Below are positions 52,776-61,211 of a stretch of 64,000 nt of DNA, piece by piece. Below the pieces are notes generated by a model. The model was not told where the DNA came from and did no database searches. It saw only the letters and a program-made list of their open reading frames with translations. The DNA is from UBA8401 sp041665525. Its GTDB lineage: Bacteria; Bacteroidota; Ignavibacteria; UBA10030; UBA8401. The stretch lies in NCBI GenBank assembly GCA_041665525.1, contig JBAYIS010000002.1, forward strand, positions 186,001 to 250,000. Direction: 5' to 3'. Position 1 is the stretch's first letter, and every line of letters starts with the position of its first letter. The translations under genes and the position numbers were made by a program.

Positions 52776-52799
52776 AACGCCAGCCGAAAGGCTGGCGTT
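52776..52799 (+). terminator. Terminator after the DUF4382 gene
   Basis: AACGCCAGCC and GGCTGGCGTT pair over 10 bp with a GAAA tetraloop, followed by ACTGTTTTTAC. It lies before the convergent arginase-family gene. Confidence 0.85.
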
Positions 52800-52825
52800 A
52801 CTGTTTTTACCAAATCAAAAATTCA

Positions 52826-53800
52826 TTACCGGTTGGCAATTCCTGTCAGGAAGTACATCATCGCCAAAGCGGCGAGTTTTGCCGTCCTTCCATCCACATC
52901 GTATTTCGGATTCATTTCAACAATGTCGATCAATTTCGTTTTTCGACGTTTCCCCGCAAAAAGCGCTGCCGTCAGGAATTCCTCCGGCGTTAAACCGGTC
53001 GGCATCGGAGCGCTCACACCGGGAGCATCAGCACTATGAACTGCATCCAGGTCAAAACTAATATAGAGTGAGTCGGCGGAAGAGGTTGACAATTCATATG
53101 CCAGTTCCAGTATCTTGGTGATTCCATCTTCGCGGACATCCCGAAGTGAAAAGACCGTCGCTCCCCTTTCGATCAATTCAGAGTAATGTTCGTTGGAATT
53201 TGCGAATGACTGGATTCCGACTTCCACCAGGTTCATCGCATTCAACGGACTTACCGGATGATCAAGCATTTGACGAAATGATGTGCTGCTGTTCCGTTTG
53301 GGATTTGGTTTCCGGTAGTCCAGATGCGTATCGATATTTATCACACCAACACTTTTTTTTCCCTGGGAAAAACCGAGAAAATTTGGAAAGGCAATATCAT
53401 GGCCGCCGCCGAGAACAATTGGGGTGATGTTTGCCGTGATCAACGCATGCACTACGTCAGAAAGGATTTCATGCGTTTCTTCAAGTGTCTTCCCAACCTT
53501 CACATCGCCAAAATCGAATACCGGAACGGTCGCGGGAGATTTTTCCTTTCCAATGACAAAAGCTGTCCGTTTATAAAACTCCTGCCGGATAGCGGCTGGC
53601 CCACCTTTGGCGCCGATTCGGCCTCCATTCCGTTTCACCCCTTCATCCACCGGAACACCAACGATTCCGACAGTAATCGCATCGGTAAAATTCTTTTCGC
53701 CGCGGACAGCCAGATCGCCCATGCGGGGATCAGTTGCATCGCTGCGGGAAAAGAAGAGTCCTTCGTCCGGAGGCGTAAGATGTTTGAAGATCGTGCTCAT
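52826..53800 (-). CDS. hutG: Arginase/formimidoylglutamase-family enzyme
   Basis: Product of 324 residues of the ureohydrolase family. Manganese ligands are visible in LGGGHDIAF, NIDTHLDYR and SFDLDAVHSADAPGVS. The overall pattern and the C-terminal NPKYDVDGRTAKLAALAM fit HutG-type formimidoylglutamases, which release formamide from formiminoglutamate in histidine breakdown. No other hut genes are nearby, so agmatinase- or arginase-like activity remains possible. Confidence 0.75.
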   Translation of the reverse strand: MSTIFKHLTPPDEGLFFSRSDATDPRMGDLAVRGEKNFTDAITVGIVGVPVDEGVKRNGGRIGAKGGPAAIRQEFYKRTAFVIGKEKSPATVPVFDFGDVKVGKTLEETHEILSDVVHALITANITPIVLGGGHDIAFPNFLGFSQGKKSVGVINIDTHLDYRKPNPKRNSSTSFRQMLDHPVSPLNAMNLVEVGIQSFANSNEHYSELIERGATVFSLRDVREDGITKILELAYELSTSSADSLYISFDLDAVHSADAPGVSAPMPTGLTPEEFLTAALFAGKRRKTKLIDIVEMNPKYDVDGRTAKLAALAMMYFLTGIANR

Positions 53801-53998
53801 GGTCTGGTTAAAGTTAGGAAAGTTCGTGGAAGATGCAAGTACTGAATTTATCCGTATTTAGAATCGACCTACTATTGAATTGAAAAATTGTCTATCTGTA
53901 AAAATATTGTTCAAGCTATTGCCATCAACTAAAATTTGTGGTATACTCGCATCAGAATCTAATCCACTGATTCCTCTACAATATTACAGGAGTTTTTC

Positions 53999-54505
53999 AT
54001 GAATAAATTATTCAAAAAGATCGTTGTGTTGATTCTCGTTGCTTCCATGGCAGTGATGTCCGTTGGTTGTTACGGTTCGTTCAGCCTTACCAAGAAAGTG
54101 TATAACTGGAACGGCTCCCTTGGCAACAAATGGGTGGTGGAATTAGTGTTCCTGGCCTGCTACGTCGTTCCGGTGTACGGTATTGCCGGCTTTATCGATG
54201 TGGTGATCCTGAATTCGATCGAATTCTGGACCGGCAGCAATCCGATGGCTTCCACGATCAAATCTGATGACGGCACAACTGTTGCATTCAACAAAGAAAC
54301 AAAAAATGTTGAAGTCAGCTATGCAGGTAAAACATTCGTCATCACTCAAGAAGAAGGGAAATCAGTGGTGAAAGACAGCGAGGGGAATGTGCTTGCGTAT
54401 GCTGTGCAGAATCACGATGGAGGCATGAACATTCTGGATGCCCAGGGAAAAGTGCTAAATACATTTTCGTCTTCAGATGTTTCTTCCATGCTTGCCAGCA
54501 AATAA
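53999..54505 (+). CDS. DUF3332 lipoprotein
   Basis: Product of 168 residues with a lipoprotein-type signal (MSVGC, Cys24) and the DUF3332 pattern: SFSLTKKVYNWNGSLGNKWV, a hydrophobic segment VFLACYVVPVYGIAGFIDVV, and NSIEFWTGSNPM. Found at the cell envelope in FCB bacteria; function unknown. CAGGAG precedes the ATG. Confidence 0.85.
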   Translation: MNKLFKKIVVLILVASMAVMSVGCYGSFSLTKKVYNWNGSLGNKWVVELVFLACYVVPVYGIAGFIDVVILNSIEFWTGSNPMASTIKSDDGTTVAFNKETKNVEVSYAGKTFVITQEEGKSVVKDSEGNVLAYAVQNHDGGMNILDAQGKVLNTFSSSDVSSMLASK

Positions 54506-54546
54506 GGTTACATCAGCAGTATTGCCGTGAAGAACGACATTCGCTG

Positions 54547-54580
54547 AAAGGAGAACTGAGTTTCAGTTCTCCTTTTTTAT
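54547..54580 (+). terminator. Terminator overlapping the end of the DUF423 gene
   Basis: AAAGGAGAACTGA and TCAGTTCTCCTTT pair over 13 bp, followed by TTTATTTTT. The right arm encodes the last codons of the convergent DUF423 gene (stop at 54563). Confidence 0.85.
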
Positions 54581-54937
54581 TTTTAAAGCAGTATAGAACA
54601 GAACCCACCACCCGGCAAGAAAACAGAATCCTCCGAACGGTGTAATGTAGCCAAACGGACGGATACCGGTCACTGCGAGCACGTACAAACTGCCGCTGAA
54701 GAGGAGAATCCCAAGTCCGAACAATCTCCCTGCTAATGCCATATGCGGATGCTGGTCAACAAAGAATGCAACGATAAGGATGGCGAAGGCATGGTACATC
54801 TGATACCGAACCGCAGTTTCGAAGACGGCAAGTGCTTCCGGCGTGATGAATTGTTTAAGCCCGTGAGCGCCAAAAGCTCCAAGCGCTACGCCAAAGAATG
54901 CAAAGAGAGATCCAAGCAGCAGAAATGATCGTTTCAT
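54563..54937 (-). CDS. DUF423 membrane protein
   Basis: Product of 124 residues with four membrane segments; GVALGAFGAHGLKQF near the N terminus and PFGGFCFLAGWW near the C terminus are hallmarks of DUF423 (YgdD-like). Inner-membrane protein of unknown function. The stop lies inside a terminator stem shared with the convergent gene. Confidence 0.9.
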   Translation of the reverse strand: MKRSFLLLGSLFAFFGVALGAFGAHGLKQFITPEALAVFETAVRYQMYHAFAILIVAFFVDQHPHMALAGRLFGLGILLFSGSLYVLAVTGIRPFGYITPFGGFCFLAGWWVLFYTALKIKKEN

Positions 54938-54955
54938 AGTATTGTGTTCCCAAAT

Positions 54956-57106
54956 TTACAGCATGCCGTTCAGTTTTCGCAGGAGCCATTCGACCGCCAG
55001 CAGCAGGATGACGATCACCAGATAGGACGGAAGATTCCAAAGATCGAATTCGCTTGTGCGGAGCTGTTCGCGGGATTTCATCTCTTCCCGTTTGAGTATT
55101 CCATCCACCAGCGCATCCCATCCGGACGCATCGGCATATGCACCGGCAGACGCTGCAGCCAACTGTTTCATCAGAGGTTTGTTCATTTTGGTTTCAGTAA
55201 ATTCAATCGACTGTTCGCCGACGGAGATCCGACCGGAGGACGTACCAATCGTATCTCCTTCCTGCAGTGCCGCTGCAGTATAAACAAAATCCCCTTCCGG
55301 CAATCCCTCAACCGTTCCGTCGTACAATCCCGAACCAAGTGAAGAAAGTGATGTTTCAAACCGCTCGTTGGTGCGCAGGGAGCGCAGCGAAATCACTACT
55401 TCTGCCCCGTCCACCGGTTGGTAACTTTCGTTATACACTTGTCCCATCAAATCAACTCTCTCTCCTTGCGAATAAAATTCCTTCGAAGGTTCGATGCGAA
55501 GATAGTTTTCCTGCTCCCGGGTAGCAAGCCAGCGGACAAGCGCAGTGAACCAGGAATCGAAAAATGCTTTAGTTTCTTCCGCTGAACCGGCGAGTACCTT
55601 CCATCGATTGATTCCGTATCCGAGTATTGCTGCAGATTTTATTTGTCCGATATTTCGGATGAGGAACAAAGGATTCGTCAACGCAACGTTCTGCATCGTA
55701 ATCCCGAGAAGATTCTGTGCTTCCGGTTTTGCATTATACGTTTGCAATGAATAGAAGAGCGGCGGCAATTTATCCCACGATGAATTCCATCCCTGCAGCA
55801 GTTGATGCCCTTTCACTTTCAACGCAACTGACGGCAGCACCATCTGTTCGTCGATCCGTTCTGCGGCTACAGTGAACGGAAACACTGATTCCATCAAACG
55901 AACTTTCCGCAGGTCCACTGTTCTGCCGGCAATGAATAGCAGTGGAAGCGAACGGGAGGTGACCGCCTCTTCCACCATGTCCACGGTTTGAGACGAGGTT
56001 TGAACACCGGGGAAACCGATTAATATCACCGCATCCGCTTTCATTATGGAAGATTGCAGATCAGTTTTTCCATCCGGCGAACGAAATTCACTGTTTGGCA
56101 GCTGATAGAAAAGATGAGCTTCGATATTCTTATCTGAACGAAGTGATTGCATTACTGCGGAAACATCGGCACTTACTGCACCTGCGACAACGGCGATGTT
56201 CATTTTGTTTTTGAGGATCTTAATAAGGACGGAGCGGCTGTTATTCTTTACGGTAATCTCCCCTTCAACACCGGACACGGTAAGTGAAACTTTTTTCACT
56301 CCATCCTCTTTCGGTGTATACGAGAATTGGACCGGAAATTCGGCGACACCATTCGGCGCTGAAACAGAGATCATCTGCTGATCGATCTTCTTCCCATCCT
56401 CCAACAGCGTTACCGTAACTGTTTGGGGCATAATACCCGACACTTTCACCGAACCATCCACCGGAAGCACTGCATCGACATAGCCGATCGAATTGGTAAG
56501 CAGTTTTGCGACAGAGATATCTTTTTGATCCGTCGAATCGCCGACACCGACAGTGAAAATCGGCGTGCGGCTTTTTTCCGCAGCATATAATGGATTCGCA
56601 CCGGTGTTGTAATTCCCATCCGAAATCAGCACCGTGCCCTGAAGACCCTCGATGGTTTTCAATGAAGTCTGAAGTGCGCCGGAAATATCCGTTGATCCGC
56701 CGTTCAATTGAAGCGATTCTGGAACAAGCGGACGAACATCGTGTGCAAACGCAAACATTCTGACATCTGCCGCATCTGCAAGGCGATGCATGGCATTTCC
56801 CTGCAGTATTGTTTGAAGGACCTCTGCTTTATTTCCTGCGCCATCCGTTTGCGACATGCTTAGTGATTGGTCCACCAGGAGAGCAATCACCGGTTTACGT
56901 TCTTCAGCATAATTCAAACGAAATACGGGTTCAGAAAGTGCGAGGACGATGAGGGTGAGAGCACTACCGCGCAGAGAGAGTAGAAGCGCCCGTCGAAGAG
57001 CGGATACTTGCGGAACGGTATGTCTGTACAGAAAATACGATACCGCAAACGAAATAACCGTAAAAATGATGACCAGCCACAGCGGCGTTTGAAAAGAGAG
57101 ATTCAC
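54956..57106 (-). CDS. VWA-domain membrane protein
   Basis: Product of 716 residues. Two N-terminal membrane helices (about 8-27 and 42-60) precede a von Willebrand A domain with the metal site VDQSLSMS and the threonine-containing GGSTDISGAL. Then come beta-rich Ig-like regions and a C-terminal membrane helix (LVIVILLLAVEWLLRKL). This layout is typical of Bacteroidota/FCB BatA-like surface or periplasmic scaffolds. The subtilase gene ends where this gene's partner starts: only four bases separate the S8 stop (57111) and this start (57106), so this gene is translated directly after it. Confidence 0.82.
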   Translation of the reverse strand: MNLSFQTPLWLVIIFTVISFAVSYFLYRHTVPQVSALRRALLLSLRGSALTLIVLALSEPVFRLNYAEERKPVIALLVDQSLSMSQTDGAGNKAEVLQTILQGNAMHRLADAADVRMFAFAHDVRPLVPESLQLNGGSTDISGALQTSLKTIEGLQGTVLISDGNYNTGANPLYAAEKSRTPIFTVGVGDSTDQKDISVAKLLTNSIGYVDAVLPVDGSVKVSGIMPQTVTVTLLEDGKKIDQQMISVSAPNGVAEFPVQFSYTPKEDGVKKVSLTVSGVEGEITVKNNSRSVLIKILKNKMNIAVVAGAVSADVSAVMQSLRSDKNIEAHLFYQLPNSEFRSPDGKTDLQSSIMKADAVILIGFPGVQTSSQTVDMVEEAVTSRSLPLLFIAGRTVDLRKVRLMESVFPFTVAAERIDEQMVLPSVALKVKGHQLLQGWNSSWDKLPPLFYSLQTYNAKPEAQNLLGITMQNVALTNPLFLIRNIGQIKSAAILGYGINRWKVLAGSAEETKAFFDSWFTALVRWLATREQENYLRIEPSKEFYSQGERVDLMGQVYNESYQPVDGAEVVISLRSLRTNERFETSLSSLGSGLYDGTVEGLPEGDFVYTAAALQEGDTIGTSSGRISVGEQSIEFTETKMNKPLMKQLAAASAGAYADASGWDALVDGILKREEMKSREQLRTSEFDLWNLPSYLVIVILLLAVEWLLRKLNGML

Positions 57107-57110
57107 TATC

Positions 57111-59144
57111 CTATTTCACCAGCATCATGCGTTTTGTTTCAATAATATGTTGATACCGCAACTGATAGAAATACATTCCGCTGGAAAGTCCTTCGCCGCT
57201 GAACGATACAGAATAGGAAGAGGGAGACTGAACTGCGTTTACCAGTGTTCTCACTTCCCGACCGAGCACGTCGAATACTTTCAATGTCACCTTTCCGGTC
57301 ACTGCAAGATCATACACAATGGTTGTGGCAGGATTAAACGGATTCGGATAGTTCTGATGAAGAACGAATGATTCAAGCGCCGAATGTTTTTTCGGCACTT
57401 CGGCAATGCCGGTCTGTGCGTTGAACCGTCCATTCGGTGCATTGAACGGGCTTGTGCGCGAAATATTAGAGGCATCCACTGCCCGGACGTAGAATTCCGG
57501 CGTGGAAACAGCCGCTGGAATAACCGCGATATATTTTCCAGAATTTGTTGCGGGATCGACGACCTGACTAATGGACATCTTTAGCGGAGTGTACGTTGTA
57601 CCGTCATCGACAGTATAGAAAAGTAAAACAGAATCCATTTTCACTGCGGAATGAGAAACGACATACATACCAACGGAATAATTATTTTCCGGTGTCAGCG
57701 AAATTTCCGGATCCGTACTGATGACCATGCCATGATAAAGCACGGCATTGTATGCGTTGATGGTTCCCCATCCAATGTCATTATTCGGTGTTGCCGCATT
57801 ACTTGCCGTCTGCCGCAAAGCATCCCGCACCTGCACCGGATTCAGTTCAGGGTGCGCAGACAGCACCATGGCAGCCACGCCTGCCGCCAGCGGAGTTGCA
57901 AGTGAAGTTCCCTGCGAGAATCCAGAGTACCCGGCACTACTTGATGTCGTCGCGCAATATGTTCCAACACCATGCGCCGTCACATCCGGTTTGATCCTGG
58001 CGTCCGCTGTCGGCCCGTTGGAACTGAAACTGGCGAGCACGTTTGAACTATTGACTGCTCCAACTGAAATGATGCTGTCCGCATCTGCGGGTGAAATAAG
58101 GGATGGCGGAACCTGGCCTGCGCCTTCATTTCCCATCGCAGTACACAGCACTACTCCTTTTCTTGCCGCGATGGCTGCCGCTTTTGTCGTTATTGCAGTC
58201 TTGCCATCCAAATCTGCATACACATAACTCTTTTGCCCGGCATCAAAATCAAAATATCCGAGAGAACTGCTGACGATATCGGCGCCCATCGATTCCATCC
58301 ATTCGATGCCGGCAACATAATTGTCCTCTTCAATATTTGTTTCCGTCGGCACAAACTCTGTTTTCCCCAAAATAAATTCAGCATTGTGCGCCGGACTGAC
58401 CAGTGCTCCTTCTTTGTATGCCCCAACCAACGACATGGTTGATGTACCATGACTATCCTGATTAAAACTATCGGTACCCTCGTTGGCAGTATTACCATCT
58501 TTTTGAATGAAATCATATTCGGCGATCACCTTCATCTTCTCCATTGCTTCATGCAGTTTCCAGCGGAATCCCGTATCGAGCATTCCCACCAGCACGCCTC
58601 GTCCTTTAATCCCGATCTTGTGCACGGCAACAGCGTTGATCAACTTCATGTGGGTGAGAGATTCTCCGTAGAGTGTTGAGTCGGGATCGGCCACCGTTCC
58701 CTGTGAACGCTCAAGGTGTATATCCACGCGCTGCAGTTCACTTCGTTTTCTGATGGCAACCGGTTCCACCGATCGGACGAATGGAAGACGCTGCACTTGC
58801 AGCCATTGTGTTTCTGTCAAATATGCTGTGGCAGCATTAAACCAGCGGGAAGTGTTTTCGATAACGATACCGTTCGCTTTCAATTGCACAAGATACGATT
58901 CGGAAACAGGAAGGTCGATTTCTGTAATCACTGGTGTAGAGACTTTTCCCCTTCGCTGAATTGCGCGCTCGGAAATTCCGGTGACGCGGATGATTTCCCC
59001 GGGTGAGGGATTCTTTGATAAAGAAATGTTCTCTTTTGATGTAAAATAAATCCAGTACTTCGTCCGTTGTTCCTGGCCGAACACCAGTGTAACCATACTG
59101 AGGAAACAGAATAATGCTACAGCTTTCATCGATATCACTTTCAT
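57111..59144 (-). CDS. S8 (subtilisin-like) protease with a T9SS sorting domain
   Basis: Product of 677 residues. A signal peptide (to about residue 23), a pro-region (about 24-160), then the catalytic domain with Asp190 (GMLDTGF), His232 (DSHGTSTM), the oxyanion Asn339 (AMGNEG) and Ser414 (SQGTSLATP). The C-terminal 80 residues are a T9SS CTD (LHQNYPNPFNPATTIVYDLA, VTLKVFDVLGREV, SSGMYFYQLRYQ, tail ETKRMMLVK). The protease is therefore secreted to the surface or medium. A second Met at residue 6 is an alternative start. Confidence 0.93.
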   Translation of the reverse strand: MKVISMKAVALFCFLSMVTLVFGQEQRTKYWIYFTSKENISLSKNPSPGEIIRVTGISERAIQRRGKVSTPVITEIDLPVSESYLVQLKANGIVIENTSRWFNAATAYLTETQWLQVQRLPFVRSVEPVAIRKRSELQRVDIHLERSQGTVADPDSTLYGESLTHMKLINAVAVHKIGIKGRGVLVGMLDTGFRWKLHEAMEKMKVIAEYDFIQKDGNTANEGTDSFNQDSHGTSTMSLVGAYKEGALVSPAHNAEFILGKTEFVPTETNIEEDNYVAGIEWMESMGADIVSSSLGYFDFDAGQKSYVYADLDGKTAITTKAAAIAARKGVVLCTAMGNEGAGQVPPSLISPADADSIISVGAVNSSNVLASFSSNGPTADARIKPDVTAHGVGTYCATTSSSAGYSGFSQGTSLATPLAAGVAAMVLSAHPELNPVQVRDALRQTASNAATPNNDIGWGTINAYNAVLYHGMVISTDPEISLTPENNYSVGMYVVSHSAVKMDSVLLFYTVDDGTTYTPLKMSISQVVDPATNSGKYIAVIPAAVSTPEFYVRAVDASNISRTSPFNAPNGRFNAQTGIAEVPKKHSALESFVLHQNYPNPFNPATTIVYDLAVTGKVTLKVFDVLGREVRTLVNAVQSPSSYSVSFSGEGLSSGMYFYQLRYQHIIETKRMMLVK

Positions 59145-59375
59145 TCGTTACAGGAATATACATTATTGAGGAATTGATTTCAATTGACAGTTATCATGAG
59201 AGATTTTTGTAGAAAACGACGTGCATTGGGCATATTTTACTGAAACGGCCATGTAGATTATAACACCGTATCAATTGACCATCAGTTGTGTCGGCCTAAA
59301 ACAGTATGATGCAATTATTCAATTTTGTATATTATATTTGCAACTCACTGAAAGATTCACTATCGGAACAATACC

Positions 59376-60983
59376 TTGTTCAAGAATTTCGTTTCTAAAC
59401 TCAAATCTTTCTTCGTCGAAAAGCCGAAAACAGTACTGCCACCGAAATCATCCCCTCAAAAAGAGACTCCCAAACAGCACCAACATCAGCACAAAAAATT
59501 CCCAAATGAAAAACCGGGGGGCGTTCATCATCCCCGTGACCAGCGGAAACGGGAGACACGGGAAGAGTACCGGCTTCGGCATGAAAAACAGGACCGAGAA
59601 AAACAGAATCAACAAGTTTTGACTGTCGCCAAAGAAAAACCGAAAGTCCCTATCTCCTCCGAACCGTGGGATCCTTCCTTATTCAAAGTGCCGGTAACGG
59701 ATGGAAAGTCGCGGTTCCAGGATTTCGATCTTCCATTGGATATCCTTCACGCCGTTGCTGATCTCAATTTCCAATACTGCACGCAGGTGCAGGAACAGGT
59801 CCTTCCTATTTCCATGCGGGGGGACGATGTAACGGCGCAGGCACAGACAGGTACGGGTAAAACAGCGGCATTCCTCATTACGATTTTTGCTCACATTATC
59901 CGAAATCCTTTGAAAGATCAAAAGAAGGGAACACCGCGCGCATTAATACTTGCCCCAACGCGTGAATTGGTAATGCAAATCGAAAAGGATGCGCATCTGC
60001 TCGGTAAGTACGCTCCCTGCACAGTCCTCTCTCTCGTCGGCGGTATCGACTATAATAAACAGATGCAAAGCCTGAAACATGAAACGGTGGATGTCATTGT
60101 TGCAACACCGGGACGGCTGATCGATTTTAAGAAACAAAAACTGGTCGATCTCGGAAAAACGGAAATTCTAGTGATTGATGAAGCGGACCGGATGCTGGAT
60201 ATGGGATTCATCCCCGCTGTGCGCAGCATTGTTCTGAGCACACCACAAAAATCGGAACGGCAGACGATGTTTTTTACCGCAACGATGAACTCCGAGGTGA
60301 AACGCCTTGCAGAATCCTGGACACGCCAGGCGATTGAAGTGACCGTCACACCGGATACTATGGCGGTCTCCGCTATTGAGCAGATCACATACATCACCAC
60401 AAAAGATGAAAAATTCCCTTTGCTGTACAATCTGATGCAGCAGAAACAACTGGAGCGAGTGCTGATTTTTGTGAACCGCCGCGATGTGGGACGGGACCTG
60501 AAGGAAAAACTGGAAACGTACGGAATTTCCTGCACTCTGCTCTCCGGCGACGTCGATCAGCGCCAGCGGATCAAACGTCTGGAGAATTTCCGCGAAGGAA
60601 AAGTTCGCGTGTTGGTGGCCACGGATGTTGCGTCGCGCGGACTGCATGTGGACGCGATCTCTCACGTGATCAACTTCAATCTTCCGCAGGATGCTGAAGA
60701 GTTCGTCCACCGCATCGGCCGAACCGGACGCGCAGGAGCGACCGGCATCGCGATCAGTTTCGCGGACGAGGAGGATTCATATGAGATTCCGAAATTGGAA
60801 GAGTACATGAAGAGGAAGATCGAGTGTGTCTATCCGGACGAATCATTGCTTGCACCGGTGGCGGAGATTTTTCCCCGAAAAGATATTAAGCGGGAACGTC
60901 CTGCGCCCCGTCGGGGCGGCAACAGCGGAGGCAGAGGAAAGCGACCGGGGAATACCCGTCGTCCGCCGAGACGCCCTGCTTAA
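59376..60983 (+). CDS. DEAD-box RNA helicase
   Basis: Product of 535 residues. The helicase core (about 110-470) has the Q motif region (FQYCTQVQEQVLPI), AQTGTGKT (I), APTRELVMQI (Ia), DEAD (II), TAT (III), ATDVASRGLHVD (V) and HRIGRTGRAG (VI). N-terminal 100 residues and the C-terminal 40 are basic and low-complexity (RGGNSGGRGKRPGNTRRPP). The start is a TTG at 59376; the first internal Met (about residue 150) is already inside the core, so TTG is required. Cold-type or ribosome-assembly helicase of the RhlE/CsdA kind. Confidence 0.92.
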   Translation: MFKNFVSKLKSFFVEKPKTVLPPKSSPQKETPKQHQHQHKKFPNEKPGGVHHPRDQRKRETREEYRLRHEKQDREKQNQQVLTVAKEKPKVPISSEPWDPSLFKVPVTDGKSRFQDFDLPLDILHAVADLNFQYCTQVQEQVLPISMRGDDVTAQAQTGTGKTAAFLITIFAHIIRNPLKDQKKGTPRALILAPTRELVMQIEKDAHLLGKYAPCTVLSLVGGIDYNKQMQSLKHETVDVIVATPGRLIDFKKQKLVDLGKTEILVIDEADRMLDMGFIPAVRSIVLSTPQKSERQTMFFTATMNSEVKRLAESWTRQAIEVTVTPDTMAVSAIEQITYITTKDEKFPLLYNLMQQKQLERVLIFVNRRDVGRDLKEKLETYGISCTLLSGDVDQRQRIKRLENFREGKVRVLVATDVASRGLHVDAISHVINFNLPQDAEEFVHRIGRTGRAGATGIAISFADEEDSYEIPKLEEYMKRKIECVYPDESLLAPVAEIFPRKDIKRERPAPRRGGNSGGRGKRPGNTRRPPRRPA

Positions 60984-61005
60984 CCAGACTCATCGTTCTT
61001 GAAAA

Positions 61006-61036
61006 AAAGCGCGGATTGTTGTCCGCGCTTTGTGTT
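61006..61036 (+). terminator. Terminator after the DEAD-box helicase
   Basis: AAAGCGCGGA and TCCGCGCTTT pair over 10 bp around TTGTTG and are followed by TGTGTTTT. Confidence 0.8.
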
Positions 61037-61124
61037 TTAAATATTTTTTCTTCCCCTAATTATCAATTCATTTCGCCTTTGTTTGTCCACGTAAATCGCT
61101 AAATTTTAAATGGACTTCCTGTCG

Positions 61125-61196
61125 GCACGGACGCCAGTCCGTGCAAAAGTGTTTTTTTCCTTACGACATACTCTGGAACGGTGGCAACACCGTTCC
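61125..61196. repeat. Two adjacent hairpins between helicase and RND pump
   Basis: GCACGGAC/GTCCGTGC (61125-61132, 61137-61144) and GGAACGGTG/CACCGTTCC (61175-61183, 61188-61196), each closing a four-base loop. The first has a T-run on its plus side (GTTTTTTTCC). They may terminate the pump transcript or belong to a repeat family. Confidence 0.55.
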
Positions 61197-61211
61197 GACA
61201 GTCACGTTATT

